A stretch of DNA of 64,000 nt from Colocasia esculenta. Its lineage: Eukaryota; Streptophyta; Magnoliopsida; Alismatales; Araceae. This document shows, piece after piece, positions 13,088-25,638 of the stretch; within the stretch, counting starts at the first letter, position 1, and the number at the start of each line of letters is the position of its first letter. The notes below the pieces were generated by a model. It had not been told where the DNA came from. It was given only the letters and a program-made list of their open reading frames with translations, and searched no databases. Made by a program: the position numbers and the translations under genes. The stretch spans positions 72,612,206 to 72,676,205 of the forward strand of contig CM024758.1 in the NCBI GenBank assembly GCA_014218235.1. The letters are read 5' to 3'.

Positions 13088-16013
13088 TGTAGCAACCTGG
13101 ATTTTTCCAAAAAAATAAAAATCTAAAATAATATTAAAATTAGAAAAAAAAAATCAAATAACAGAAAACTATTTAAAATAATCAGAAAATCAAAGAAAGG
13201 AGAATTAAATAAAATCCATTAAAAGAAAAGAATTAATGGGCTTGTTAAATGGACCCATTAAACATTAGTGGGCTAAAATAGAGATTTTAAAAAGGGGAAT
13301 AATAGAAAAATATCCAAAATTCGCAACTAAAATATTACTTAAATGAAAAGAGGGTATTTAATGTATTAAAATAAGTGATTTGAGTTGGATTTCGAATCCT
13401 AAACCTACCCCAATTTCTTGGTCACGAAATCCCCTCTCTCTCAACCCAATTAGGAGATCTGTTGCTTAAAAAGGGGAGAGGAGAATAAGAAACTCGGAAT
13501 TAAAGGGAATTGGAGTCCAAATAGGAAATAGAAAGAGGAGAAGCTAAATACTTACCTAAAAACCTCATGGCCGGCCCTAGCTTGTGCCAAGGGTTGCTGG
13601 ACCAGGAAGAGAGGCCAAGAGGAGGAGAATTTGTGGAGAAGAGGGATCTCCCAAGTTCCTCCCGAGTTCTTCAAGTTCTTGCCCTAGAGAAGAGAAACGA
13701 CTAAAGGTAGGCATTCTCCCGAGCATAAACAATGAAATTTGGTTCTTAATTTTCAAAGTTCTGTGAACTTCATGACCACGAACCCTCTTCTTAAATTCAT
13801 ATCTTCATGTATACTCATCCTCATGCCATGAGATTTTACTGTAAGGACTGACGGATGTTAGGCTTCTTTAGCCCCTGAAAGCCCTAAATTCTATCCACCA
13901 TGTCTTGCGAATTAAATCTTGCTTCCAACTGTTTCCAGTATTCTATCCTCTATGTTTTATCTGATTAAACCATGTCGAAACCATGACTGTTTACCAATTT
14001 TATTTACTAGGAGTACTCTTGCATGTCTAGAGTAGTTTAAAATTGAATCCATGATTTTTCATCGATTGTACTTTTTTCTTGATTTTGAATCACCCTATGT
14101 CGAAGAAAGGCAAGTCTGGACCGTAATCCAAGACATGTCTGATTCCTGTCGGACTCGGGCACAGACCACCAGAATGCGACAGCCCGATAAGCCGCGTTCT
14201 GTGGTCTGGTTGCGACATTTTGCTAGTCACGTTCTGAACGCAACAGGCATCGCCGTCGTGATCGCTGTGACTGGCCTGACTGACTCATCGCGACCCATAC
14301 ATGCCCCTGTCGTGTTCTGACTACCTGTCATGACCGACCCGTCACGATCCATGTAAACACCTGTCGCGATCTACCCTGTACCCGTCGCGACCCTTACTGG
14401 GGTGCGTCGCGATCACAGGATTTTACAGAAAAACCCTTGAATTGCAATGCTCTAATTGTCTATTGTGCTTATACCCTTTAATCCCAGTTATACCAGCAGT
14501 AATTTCACTTAATATAAATTGAACATTTATGTGTGATTTAAAATCCATACACACGACTAATTTCCATCTATGATTTCATGACACATGCACACACTTTGAA
14601 CCTTCCAAATATGGCTTAATTGGCAATAACTTGTTACTAAATATCTCTGGTAAATTATGGAATTAAATTGCTTTATTTTACGATTCGTGCAATGTTTTGG
14701 AACACCGATCCCGACGCTCCACTGTTCTAGAACTCCTCTAGAACGTCGAGCACTTGTTTTCTCTACACACTTGTCTCTTGACTTGGACGAACTCTCCGTC
14801 GGATACTCCTTCTGCCGGACTAGTGAGTCTTGGTTCAAGGCCTCCGTAAGTCTCCTCTGTCCATGGATTCCCACATGGTCGATGAGCCGGTTGTACCCTA
14901 ACACCTATTACACCTTTTAGGGATCAATATGATCCAAACGGCTATTAGAAGTTTGCTCTTATCTTGAATCATGTCGGACCTCTGGACCTGTGCTTAACTT
15001 GGCCAGTGGTAGAGTCGTGAATTCCACCTGACTACCAACACCAAGTGCGTGTGTTGTGCAACTGTTACTATCGCCGGTTTACTCGACGTGTTACGTGCAA
15101 TGTCCACTAGCTCTCGTCTATACTCTACTCGCTCATCTATTCACATTCACTTTGCTATCTCGTTTATTCAGCTAGTGCTCCCATCTATTTCTTGGTACTC
15201 TATATTGGCCATTGACTGATTGTCTAAAGATAAACAATATAACCAATGGCAGTGCAATGGGGCCCGATCTGGTCCTGGGGAGAGCGCCCGGAAGTGCCAT
15301 TTCCCCATTGGGAGTTAAATGATCAGGATGTCGGCATTACATCCAAGTGCCATACTATCTAGATTAATCTAATGACAATCAAAAGTGCTATATTCTCTCG
15401 TTGTCTGTTGACAACAAAGTGCTATGCTATACTCGTTGTGCTATTGCTATATTTTGTGCTATTTGTGCTATGGCCATCTTGCTATTTTGTGCTATACTCG
15501 ACTCTCGTGCTATATTTGGAAACCTGTGTTACTTTGTTCACATGCTATCCTGCTATCTTTTACATGACTCTCTTGCTCTATCATTAATTACTCTGCCTTT
15601 AATTCATTAATCATTTAAAGCCTGCTTGACTATTGAGATTTAAGTCCTACTGGGCATTATCGCTCACCCTGCGTTATTTGTCGTTGTGTTCTCAGGTGAG
15701 ACCGAGGATGAACTATACACTCAAGAGGACGGGAACGACCAGGAGTGATGTCATGGGTACCCTAGCGTTCTATTACTATGTTTAGCGTTGTAGTAGTTAG
15801 GTTGGAAGTTTAGTCTTTTACTTTATTTCAGTGAAATTGGGCCCTATAAATTGGCTCTGATGTTAGTGGTTGTAACTAGACGTTTGAAAGATATTAATGA
15901 GAAGAATTATCTTTAGTATTATTCATTGTGCAATGGTTTGATGTCTAGTACTTGCTCTATACCTGTTTACTTGCAACTGCCTCGCGTTCGATATTCCGCG
16001 TCGGGGCGTGACA
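13088..16013 (+). repeat. 3' LTR of element E
   Basis: It starts TGTAGCAACC and ends GCGTGACA (2926 bp). Its right end matches the 5' LTR remainder at 7646-8484, and the whole length matches solo LTR G in inverse orientation. Internal landmarks are a GC-rich block with GTCGCGAC/T words (about 14138-14415) in otherwise AT-rich DNA and a run of TGCTAT-containing words (about 15385-15525). The short open frames inside recur only because the LTR copies share DNA. Confidence 0.85.
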
Positions 16014-19000
16014 TGGACCCTTTAGAAATTATTGGGCCAAACTAGGGATTTTTAAAAGAGGAATAATAGGAAAATACCCTAAATTGTATCTTAAATATTA
16101 CCTAATAAGAAATGGGTATTTAAAGCATTAACATAAGTAGTTTGAGTTGGAATTGGACTCCTAACCCTACCCAAATTGATTGGCCATGAATTTAGCTCCC
16201 AGCATAACCCAATTAGAAGTTGTCAAGCTTAGAAAGAGGAGAGAATTAGGAAATCTCGAAATTTAAAAGGGGTTAGAGTCATATTAGGAAATAGAAAGAG
16301 AAGAGGCTTAATACTCTTTTAACACCCAAGGCCGGCCCTAGCTCGTTGCCAAGGCTTGCTGGGCGTGGAGAGGAAGGCAAGGAGGAGAAGAACTCGTGGG
16401 GAGAAGGCTGCTCAAGCTCCCAACCCGTGTTCTTCGCGTTCTAGCCCTAGAAGAGGAAAACGACTAAAGGTAGGTATTCTCATGAGCAAAACTAAAGAGA
16501 TTTTGACTGTAGATCGTTCTATGTACCAGGAACAATACCCTTAAGTTTCATGATTTATCATCGAGCCAATATTTACTTCTTGATCTTTGAAGTTCTGCAC
16601 TCGTCATGACCTCGAACCCTCTTCTTAAATTCATATCTTCATGCATACTCACCCTCATGCCATGAGATTTTTACTGAAAGAACTGATGGATGTTAGGCGT
16701 CTTTTGCCCCTAAAAGTGCTAATTTTTATCCACCCTATTTCGTGAATTAATTCTCTCATCTCAACTGCTCACTGTGTCATGTACTCCATGTTTGACTTAA
16801 ATAAAGCATGTCTAAACTCTATCTATTTTCAAATTCCTATTTATTGTAAGTACTCACGTATGTCTAGACCAATATGCAACTAGTTTCATGATTTTTCATC
16901 GACTATACAATTAGTTATGAATTTTTGAATCACCTTGTGTCAAAATATGTTAAGTTGGCACGCAATCCCATGCTAGTCCTTTTCCCGCTCAAACTCAGGT
17001 GAAGTACCTGAGAACGCGACGGCCCGATAGGCCGCGTTCTTGGGGCTGGTCGCGACAGCGCTACCCATCGCGTTCTAAACGCGACTGGGGCTGTCGTCGC
17101 GTTCTGGCCGCCTGAGCAGACAGGTCTGTCGCTATCCTTAAAGGCCCTGTCGCCTTCTGTAGTGGATCCCGTCGCGACCCTTACATGGGTACGTCGTGAT
17201 CTCAGCTTTTTGCATGAAAACCCACCTTTTTGCAAGTCTTATTGTTATACATTCACCCCATGCCCTATTAACTGTCTTGTATACAGAAAAATGAAGTTGT
17301 AATTATTGAATATATTTTAATTAATTCAAGTTAATCACATGATCTATCTTGTCCATGATTTTCTTATAACACTTGCACACACTTTGAACCATCCAAATAT
17401 GGCCTAACTTGGCATGTAAATATATCATAATACATTTGGTAATTTATGTAATTAAATTGCCTACTTTAAATAAGACTTGTCTTCGTTTCTCGCGTTGTTT
17501 TGGATTACCGATATCAACGCTCCACTATTCTAGAATTCCTCTAGAACGTCGAGCACTTGTTTATATATATATACACTCTTTCTTGACTAGGACGAACTCT
17601 CCGTCGGATACTCCTTCTGCCGGACTAGTGAATCCTTGTTCAAGGCCTCCGTAAGTCTCCTCTGTCCATGGATTCCCACATGGTTGATGAGCTGGTTGTA
17701 CCCTAACACCCATGATACCCTTTAGGGATAAATATGATCCAAAACGGCCTTAGTGTGCTCTTGCTCTTATCTAGAATCACGCCGGACCTCTGGACCTGTG
17801 CGTAACATGGCCAGTGGAAGGGTTGTGAATTCCACCTGACTGCCAACACCAATCGCGCGTGTTGTGTAACTGTTACTATCGCACGTTACTCGACGTTTCA
17901 CGTACAATGACCATAGATCTCATCTATACTCTACTCGCTTATCTATTCACGTTCTCTCTACTATCTCGTCTATGCATCTAGTACTCTCATCTATTTATTG
18001 GTACTCTTTATTGGCCATGGACTGATTATCTAAGATAAACAATATAACCAATGCCAGCGCAATAGGGCCCGATCTGGTCCTGGGAGGAGCGCCCAAAAGT
18101 GCCATTTGCCCATGGGAGTTAAAATCATTAGGATGTCGGTATTACATCCAAGTGCCATACTATCAAGATTAATCTAAGACAATCAGAAGTTGTCACACCC
18201 CGACGCGGAATTCGGAGCGCGAAGGCAGTTACAAGAAAAAGGTATAGAGCAAATACTAGACATCAAACCATTGCACATTGAATGATACTAAAGCAAATCT
18301 TTCTCATTAATAACTTTTCAAATGCCTAGTTACAACCACTAATATCAGAGCCATTCTATAGGGCCCAGTTACATTGCAATAAAAGGAATAACTAACTACA
18401 ACTCTAAGATGACATAATGACTCGAGGGTACTCCTGGCTTCACTCTTGGTCATTCCCTTCCTCGTCAGTGTATGTGTCATCCTCGGTCTCACCTGAGAAC
18501 ACAACATCAAATAACGTAAGGTGAGCGATAACGCCAAGTAGGACTTAAATCTCAGGCTCAAGCAGGCTTTAAATAATTAACGCATTTAATAGCAGAGTAT
18601 CTAAAGATAGCAGGTACAAGAGAGTCAAAATATAGCAAGAGATAGCACAACAGGTAACAGGATAGCACAATAGCACAAGATCGTGTATAGTTTCCAAAAT
18701 AGCACAAGTATCGAGTATAGCACGAATAGCAGGAAGGCCATAGCACAACTAGCACAAGTATAATAATAGCACGACGAGTATAGCACTTGTTTGTCATTCT
18801 AGACATCGAGAGAGTATAGCACGTTTTGAGTTTGATTGTCATATAGATAGTCGAGATAGATAGAAACTTGAGTGTAATGCCAAACACTCTGATCATTTAA
18901 CTCCCATGGGCACTAGCACTTTCCGGCGCACATCCCAGGACCAGATCGGGCCCTTTATATATTGCCAGACATTAGTTATATGTTATCTTTAGACAATCAG

Positions 19001-21902
19001 ACAATGGCCAATATAGAGTACCAAGAAGTAGATGAGAGCACTAGATGAATAGACGAGATAGTAGAGTGAACGTGAATAGACGAGCGAGTAGAGTACAGAT
19101 AAGAGCTAGTGGTCATTGCACGTAAAGCGACGAGTAAACAGGCGATAGTAACAGTTGCACAACACGCACACTTGGTGTTGGCAGTCAGGTGGAACTCACG
19201 ACCCTACCACTGGCCATGTTAAGCACAGGTCAGAGGTCCGGCGTGATTCAAGGTAAGAGCGAACTTCTAATAACCGTTTGGATCATATCGATCCCTAAAG
19301 ATGTAATGGGTGTTAGGGTACAACCGGCTCGTCGACCATGTGGGAATCCATGATCAGAGGAGACTTACGGAGGCCTTGTGCAAGGGTTCACTAGTCCGGT
19401 GAAAGGAATATCCGACGGAGAGTTCACCACAAGCCAAGTAAAGTGTGTATATAAAACAAGTGCTCGACGTTCTAGAGGAATTCTAGAACAGTGGAGCGTC
19501 GATATCGGTATATAAAAAATGCTAGAAACGAATACAAGTCCTTTAAAATAGGGCAATTAATATACTTTATTGCAATAAATTACCAGATACATTATGAGAT
19601 ATTTTATGCCAGATTTCAGCCATATATGGATGGTTCATGTGTGTGCACGTGTAAGAGAATTCATAGATAGAAAGAAGTCGTGAATATGTATTTTGAAGCA
19701 TTCAATATAGCTCCAATTTAAAACAGGTGTTTTACTGCGTGTATGACTGTTAAAAAGGCGTAAGAATATTGTAGAAAGTGAGAGCAATAAATCTTATGGG
19801 TTTTTATGCAAAATCCTATGAACGCGACATAGGCCTGTAAGGGTAGCGACAGGGACAGGAAGATCGCGACAGGGCATGAAAAGGGTGGCGACAGGGCTGC
19901 CAGGACAGAAGGGCAGATCGCGACAGGCTTACATGAGGGTCGCGACTGCCTGGTCAGCAGATCGCGACACTTAGGACTGTCGCGATCAGATCGCGATAGA
20001 GCGCTCTGTCGCTACAGACCTTGTGAACGCGGCCTATCGAGCCGTCGCGTTCACAGGGTCTGCGCCTGAGCCTGACAGGGTTCTGATCTGTCTTGAATTG
20101 TGGTCCAGAAACTTGCCTTTTTGACATAGGGTAGTTCATAAAATCATAACTAAATGTACACACGATGAAAAATCATGAAATCAGAGGCAAATGAAACTAG
20201 ACATAGGAGAGTACTTCCAGTAAATAGGAATTAGAGAGAAAGCATGGTTTGAATATGGTTTGAGCGTGAACAATAACGAGTAACACAGAACATGATACAG
20301 AGAGCAAGATCGTTTTAATTCGAGCAACATGCTCAATGAAATTTAGGGCTTTTAGGGGAAAAAGATCCCTAATAACATGAAGTATCTACAGTAAAAATTT
20401 CGTAGCATGGGATCAAGTATACATAGAGATTTGAATTAAACATGACATCTCGGGGTTATCATGTATGCAGAACTTCAAAAATCAAGAACAAAAGATTGGC
20501 TCGATGAAAAATTATGAAACAAGAGGGCTTTTGTTCCTGGTGATTGGAACTACCTATAGATGGATTTGATTTGTTTTTGCTTGTGAGAATGCCTACCTTT
20601 GACTCGATTTATCTTCTAGGGCTTAGAACTCCAAAAACGAAGGAAGAAGCTTGATGGATCTTCCTCTCCTCGATTTCTCCTCCTCCTTGGCCTCTCTCCA
20701 CATCCAAGAACCCCTTTGCACGAGCTAGGGTCGGCCATGAGGATTTAAGATGTGTATATATAAACACAAGTTCCTATTCCTACTACTACTCAAATTCCTC
20801 TTAATTCTGAGATTTCCTAACTCCACCTTTCCTCTCTTGCTTTCCAATCTCTAATGGGGTTAGGATAGTATCTAAATTTGTGCTAGACTATATGTGGTAG
20901 GTTTAGGAATCCAATTCCAACTCTAATTGCCACTTTTATTGCTTTAATAGCCCCTTTCCAATTATGATATAATTAAACTCCGAATTTAGTGTATTTTCTT
21001 ATTATTCTCCCCTTGCAAATTCATATTTTTGACCCAATAATTTCTAGAGGATCCATTAAGTAAAGCCCATTTCTCTTTTCCATTTAATGGGTTTTATTTA
21101 ATGCTCTTTTCGCAAAAATTCAGGTTGCTACAGAAGTGGTTATATTCTCTCGATGTCTATTGACAACAAGAGCTATGTTCTCTCTCAGCAATCTTCGAAT
21201 AACCAAAGTGCTATACTATTTTGATTGATGAGAATCAATCAAAGTACAATTTACTCTCTATATGGCCAACTACTCTCTCTCTCTCTCTTCTTGCTACACT
21301 TGTTACTTGCTATTGCTTGACAATGACATAACTGTTAACGTGTTGCTATCGCTTTCTATCGTGATTTGCTTTAATCATATTCGTTGTGCTATACTTGAAT
21401 CATCTATTATCTGAACCATTATTACTTGTGCTATTACTTTCTCGACTTTACATGATCCTCTCCATCATTAGTTGCTCTATCCTTTAAAGCATTAATTATT
21501 TAAAGTATGCTTGATCTTGAGATTAAGTCCTACTGGGCGTTATCGCTCACCCTTCGTTATTTGTTATTGTGTCTCAGGTAAGTCAGACGTTGACGTTACT
21601 CACACCATTAGGACAGGACCCGAGTGATGAGCGACCTAGAGTCAAGGCTCGAAGTTACCATAGTACCATGGAGTCTAGTAGTAATTGCTTAGATTTCTTT
21701 TACTGATGTCAATGAGCCTTATGCGTGGCTCCGACTTGGTGATTGTAATAGTCTTAGTGAAATTTATAATGAAATGAAGAGTTTATTTCAAATTAATGTT
21801 CATTATATGCTCTGAATTATTCAACTGTTGTACATTTTACACTACTATGTACTTTGCTCACGTCTCCCGATTTATTCCGCTGCTAAATTGGCGGGGTGTG
21901 AC
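16014..21902 (+). repeat. LTR F: older Tekay-type LTR, interrupted by solo LTR G; host of element E
   Basis: From 16014 (ATGGACCC, matching about 13245 within the E LTR) the sequence follows the E LTR with clear divergence up to 18190, is interrupted by G, and resumes at 21138 (GGTTATATTCTCTCG) to end near GGCGGGGTGTGAC at about 21902. No internal coding region follows, so this is a solo or truncated LTR. Its first ~160 bases are missing here because E is inserted at TGGAC; they should lie left of the window. The last part (21540-21900) is more diverged from E than the rest. Confidence 0.7.
18191..21132 (-). repeat. Solo LTR G (Tekay-type), minus orientation, with intact target duplication
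   Basis: On the plus strand it opens TGTCACACCCCGACGCGG and closes CAGGTTGCTACA, the inverse of the E LTR termini (TGTAGCAACC to the CGTCGGGG end). Length is 2942 bp. The flanks are GAAGT at 18186-18190 and GAAGT at 21133-21137, a perfect 5-bp duplication, so this arose by insertion followed by LTR-LTR recombination. Joining the flanks restores the F sequence matching about 15364-15400. It contains the GC-rich CGCG-word block at about 19810-20060. Confidence 0.93.
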
Positions 21903-23018
21903 CGAAGTACAAAGCACATTGGATAAAATATCGTACAGATAGCAAAGAGAATGTCATAGTGTACATCAGGTGTTCATCTATAGATCATTAAATAATTCAT
22001 AAGAATTAAAACATTAATCGCACTAATAATATATTAACAGTTCTGCAGAAATAATAACAGATACTTAAATGCATGTAAGTGTAGTTGATCATAGATGTTG
22101 ATATTATACTTCGACTTTCAAAGAGTCGGAGTACTACTACAGTAGTAAACATGCTTCAACTGTCGAGAAGTCAAAGTGAGAAACAATCGATACATAAGAC
22201 AAATGATACAATCAATCGATATGAAAAAAATACAATCAATATATATAATCGATATGAGCAATCGATATGAAGAAATACAATCGATTCATACAATCGATAT
22301 GAGCAATCGATATGAAACATAGGCAATCGATGTCTTAGACAATCGATGTATATGAAGCAATCGGTGTAACTTTGACTATAGAGAAGTCAGAGTAGAATTA
22401 ACATCAATCGATATATGTATATCAGCAATCGATAAAGACAATCGATATCAGTCTTCGGCTTATCAAGAGTCAGAGTGAGTCCGGTTTGTTCAACAATCGG
22501 TATCTAACTTCGACTGGTTGAGAGTCGGAGTGGGGCCTGTGGACTTCGATTTTTTGAGAGTTGGAGTAACACCAGTTCAATAATCGATAGCCCACTTCGA
22601 TTTCTCAGGAGTCGTAGTTGTACCAGTTTGTTCAATAATCAGTTCAACACTTCGACTTCTTGGGAGTCAGAGTCAGTATGATATGTATGTATACATTGTG
22701 TACTTCAAAAAATTTTCTTAATGAAAGTTGACAGTGTGTTGACACTTAGGCTTAGTGTGTCGACACTAATAGACTGTAAGGATTATATGGTATAATACAT
22801 GTATGCCTTATGCCTTTACTTAAACACATTAATCTTCATACAAAATATAGTGTGGTATAATTACATAAATTTGTTTAAAAAATAACTAAAAGATTTTGTC
22901 ATAAGCAAAAATAATGATCAAGCATTTGTAATGCACAACAATTCTTTTAAACATTAATCAATCATTTGTAAAATATAACTGTTCAACAGACCATGGTTAC
23001 GCTAAAGGAAGAATCGTT
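21903..23018. other. AT-rich intergenic stretch with hairpin repeats, no gene seen
   Basis: No coding region is recognised. The notable content is a cluster of CAATCGATATGA-like words (about 22190-22450) and eight imperfect hairpins annotated separately. It might be a remnant of a further LTR, since similar AATCGATATGA words fill the Sirevirus LTRs in this window, but no boundaries were found. Confidence 0.5.
22108..22673. repeat. Cluster of eight ~25-bp imperfect hairpin repeats
   Basis: Copies of the form ACTTCGACTT-loop-AGAGTCGGAGT occur at 22108-22132, 22153-22177, 22369-22393, 22450-22476, 22507-22531, 22543-22567, 22594-22618 and 22649-22673. The two arms of each are near-inverse, and many differences keep pairing through G-U. 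Spacing is irregular (about 36 to 200 bases), unlike a simple tandem satellite. Function is unknown. Confidence 0.75.
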
Positions 23019-24557
23019 GACACAAGTAGGGGTGTCAAAAAACCAGATATTGGTCAGATCCTCTTTGATCCAAACCCGGATCTGGAACCAGCAGATCTGG
23101 ATCCAACCCAGATTCAAAATTAGTCAACATTTCGGATCCGATTTGGATCAAGATCTGAAATTACATTTTCGGATCTGAATCCATATATGGATCCTACTTG
23201 TGATAGAAAATTCTAAAAAATACAATAAAAATCCTTAAAAATTCTTAAAATTTCAGGTACACTCAAAATGATATTTTGGATTCAGATCTGGATCTAGATC
23301 CTACATGTAACTTAATTGCTTCTGTAAATACAATAAAAAATAAAAAATACATAAAAAATCAAGTATAGTAAACACAACATTTCTGGATCCAGATCCTACC
23401 TGTACAATTAATCACACCCTCAAGTACAATATGTAGTCTCATATGTGACCACAAAATCCCACATGTACAGCCACAAAACAATTCCATATGAGCGCAAAAT
23501 AGCACATATACAAGAATATATTTAATACCATAGACATGTCATGTGAAAGCATAAAACACCACCATACAATCCAATTGTAATATCCATCTATATTCGATAA
23601 GCGCAAAACATCATGTCCGGAGGGCCACAAGAGTTTTTATAAAACACCAGCATGCAGCATGACCGTGGAAATGAGTAATAAATTTGTTGAAACTTTCACA
23701 GAACTAAGGTTAGATTTGTTGTAAAATGAGGTCATTTGTCTTCAAATATTTTTTTTGAAAAGTATTTTGTCTTCAAATATGATTTGGCACCTAGAAGCAT
23801 CCACAAAACCTGCACATCAAGATAAAATAAATATGTTGTTCATCAAGTAGATAATAAATTTAGAATTTAAAAAATTATCACTCAGAGTTTGATACACCTG
23901 AAAAATGGACAGTTAGCTTTCTCTCATCTTCTTTGGTTTTTCGTGTCACAATCCTTCACGCCAACTGAAAGATAAGTTACCAATTGAATCATGAACAGAA
24001 ATAGTAAAATGAGGGGAAAAGTTTCACTAAAATGTGGTTTACTGGAATGGGCTAGCAGCATTCTACCTCTCACTCACATCTTCAAATAAATTAGTCTATT
24101 GCCAAAGAGAAATTGCATAAGATTAAAAAAAAAGAAAATCGATCAAAAAGGGGAGGGTCTTTACTGCCACATACATGCGCTATTAGAAAGATGATGTGCC
24201 TTACCAAAGTTGGGATTTACCTACACAGAAAGTTCAAGGAAAAGTAAATGTAAGACAAAGAAAGTTCTTACCAGAAAAAAATAAGAAATAAATCTAGTTC
24301 AGAAATAAAAAAATAACTTACCGACTGAGAAGCTGAAGAAAACACAAATGCAGGCGCAAGTAAAACATTAGAAAATTTTGATAAATCTGAATGAAATGGA
24401 TACTTATGGAAGATGGAACAAAGTAGAAACTAATGAGATCTTTCATGGGGGAATTGTTATATGATCTGATCATCTCATCCCAGAGGACAGATGCATCTGC
24501 AGTTGTATATATACACATGAAACTTAAGAAAGCAAATAATGCATAATGTTCTGGAGG

Positions 24558-25079
24558 CTAAGTACATGTGCAGAGTACAAACTGCCATCTTTGAATTAAA
24601 TATGCAGGCTTAAATAACATAAGATGGGCAAGTGGAGAATCTGAAAACCCAACCAAAAGTATAGAACCTGGGCGCACCCACGCATAGCACCGGCGCCGAC
24701 AAGGACCCCTGTTCACTCGGTCTGCAGCTCTGAGAACTCCTTGTCCTATTGGCCCCTCAGGAGGCAGAAAAAAGGGGAGGCCTTTTCTTGGAATGTCGAA
24801 CTGATCTCGAGGGAACTCCTGGCAGATTCTCTCCGAACCAAAGCAGCCCAACAGAAGAGAAGATGCATCAAAGGGAGACAGGCTTCCCAGCAGATCAAGC
24901 TCTCTCCACCCCACCCCCTAGCCCTAGAAGGAGATCGAGAATCTAACCCAACTCTAACCGAGTCGGTCGAGATCGAATTAAAGCCGGGGGGGGGGACAAC
25001 ATGCAAGGGGGAAAAAAAAAGGAAAAATAGTATCAGAGATCAGAAAACTAGCGTCAATGAGAAGAAAATAGATTCCTAG
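24558..25079 (-). other. GC-richer block inside the hAT element, possible captured gene fragment
   Basis: This block differs in composition from the AT-rich ends. On the minus strand it is open for 118 codons (24914 to 24558) with no recognised domain; the sequence includes FPRDQFDIPRKGLPFF. Upstream on that strand are CT-rich and TAGGGCTAGGG-like tracts reminiscent of a plant 5' leader. It could be part of a host 5' exon carried by the transposon, or merely ordinary filler. Evidence is weak. Confidence 0.25.
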
Positions 25080-25210
25080 ATGGAAACACACACATACACA
25101 TGGAGACAGAGAGATAGTGCTCTCACTGTCGGAGGTAAGGTCTTCACTGCCGCTACCGCCGTAGATTCATAGAAAGATGGTCGGCTGCCATTGTCACCGA
25201 TTGTTGGGGC

Positions 25211-25231
25211 GGGGGGGGGGGGGGGGGGGGG
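25211..25231. repeat. 21-base G homopolymer
   Basis: An uninterrupted run of G in the hAT interior. Exact length in the real genome is uncertain because such runs are error-prone in sequencing. Confidence 0.9.
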
Positions 25232-25638
25232 TGTGGGAGGATGGCAACTACGTCCCTATAGAGGTGGAAGTCTGACGAAACCTTAGAACGATGGGAGATG
25301 GGAGATGGGAAGATGGCCGACCGCTACTGTTGCCGATCGGGGGGGAGGATGGCAGCTGCGGCCTTGCGGAGGTAGAATTATGAGAAACCCTAGTATGATG
25401 GGAGATGGGAGACGGGGGATGGGGAATTGGGTTTGGGAAGGAGCCCTTTTTTCTCTTCGGATCAGGCGTTTGGTGCCCTGAACCTGCAACCCAAAATAGG
25501 ATATTTTGGGTCGGAAATGCTCGCCCCGAAGTTGCCGTCCTGTTATTTCAGGTCAAAAATTTGGATCTGAATTTGATTTTAATTTCGGATCCGGATCGGG
25601 TTTCAGATCCTGGATCCATTGACAGGCCTAGACACAAG

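Larger units (their letters stand above)
7646..16013 (+). mobile_element. Element E: Tekay-like Ty3/gypsy chromovirus, degenerate
   Basis: The layout is remainder of 5' LTR (7646-8484), primer site, gag with two zinc knuckles, protease, RT, RNase H, integrase with a chromodomain-like tail, polypurine tract, and 3' LTR (13088-16013). The RT-before-integrase order identifies Ty3/gypsy. The C-terminal GPF module followed by a chromodomain-like tail (VKVLWNN) and LTRs near 2.9 kb suggest the Tekay/Del chromovirus lineage. The left part of the 5' LTR is displaced by D to beyond the window. At the right end GTGACA is followed by TGGAC, which continues in sequence matching the inside of a related LTR, so E inserted into an LTR of its own kind (F). 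Numerous stops and frameshifts make it inactive. Confidence 0.88.
23027..25630. mobile_element. hAT-type non-autonomous DNA transposon
   Basis: It is bounded by perfect 8-bp duplications GACACAAG (23019-23026 and 25631-25638), the length typical of hAT elements. The left end reads TAGGGGTGTCAA and the right end, read inversely, TAGGCCTGTCAA: 10 of 12 bases match. Both subterminal zones are rich in GGATC/GGATCTGG words (23060-23400 and 25555-25618), as expected for transposase-binding repeats. No transposase was recognised, so it is judged non-autonomous. The interior contains a GC-richer block at about 24640-25440 that may be acquired sequence, and a 21-base G run. Confidence 0.88.

Noticed and set aside
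14657..14920. Similar short frames in three places (also 17409-17654 plus and 19365-19556 minus) suggesting a conserved small protein
   Set aside because: They lie at the same position of three related LTR copies; similarity is explained by DNA homology, and each has different indels.
21272..21290. TC dinucleotide run as a regulatory pyrimidine tract
   Set aside because: Short microsatellite within LTR F, without a linked gene or conservation in the other LTR copies.
25211..25231. G run as a functional G-quadruplex element
   Set aside because: A single homopolymer inside a decayed transposon, with uncertain length; no conserved flank or nearby gene supports a role.
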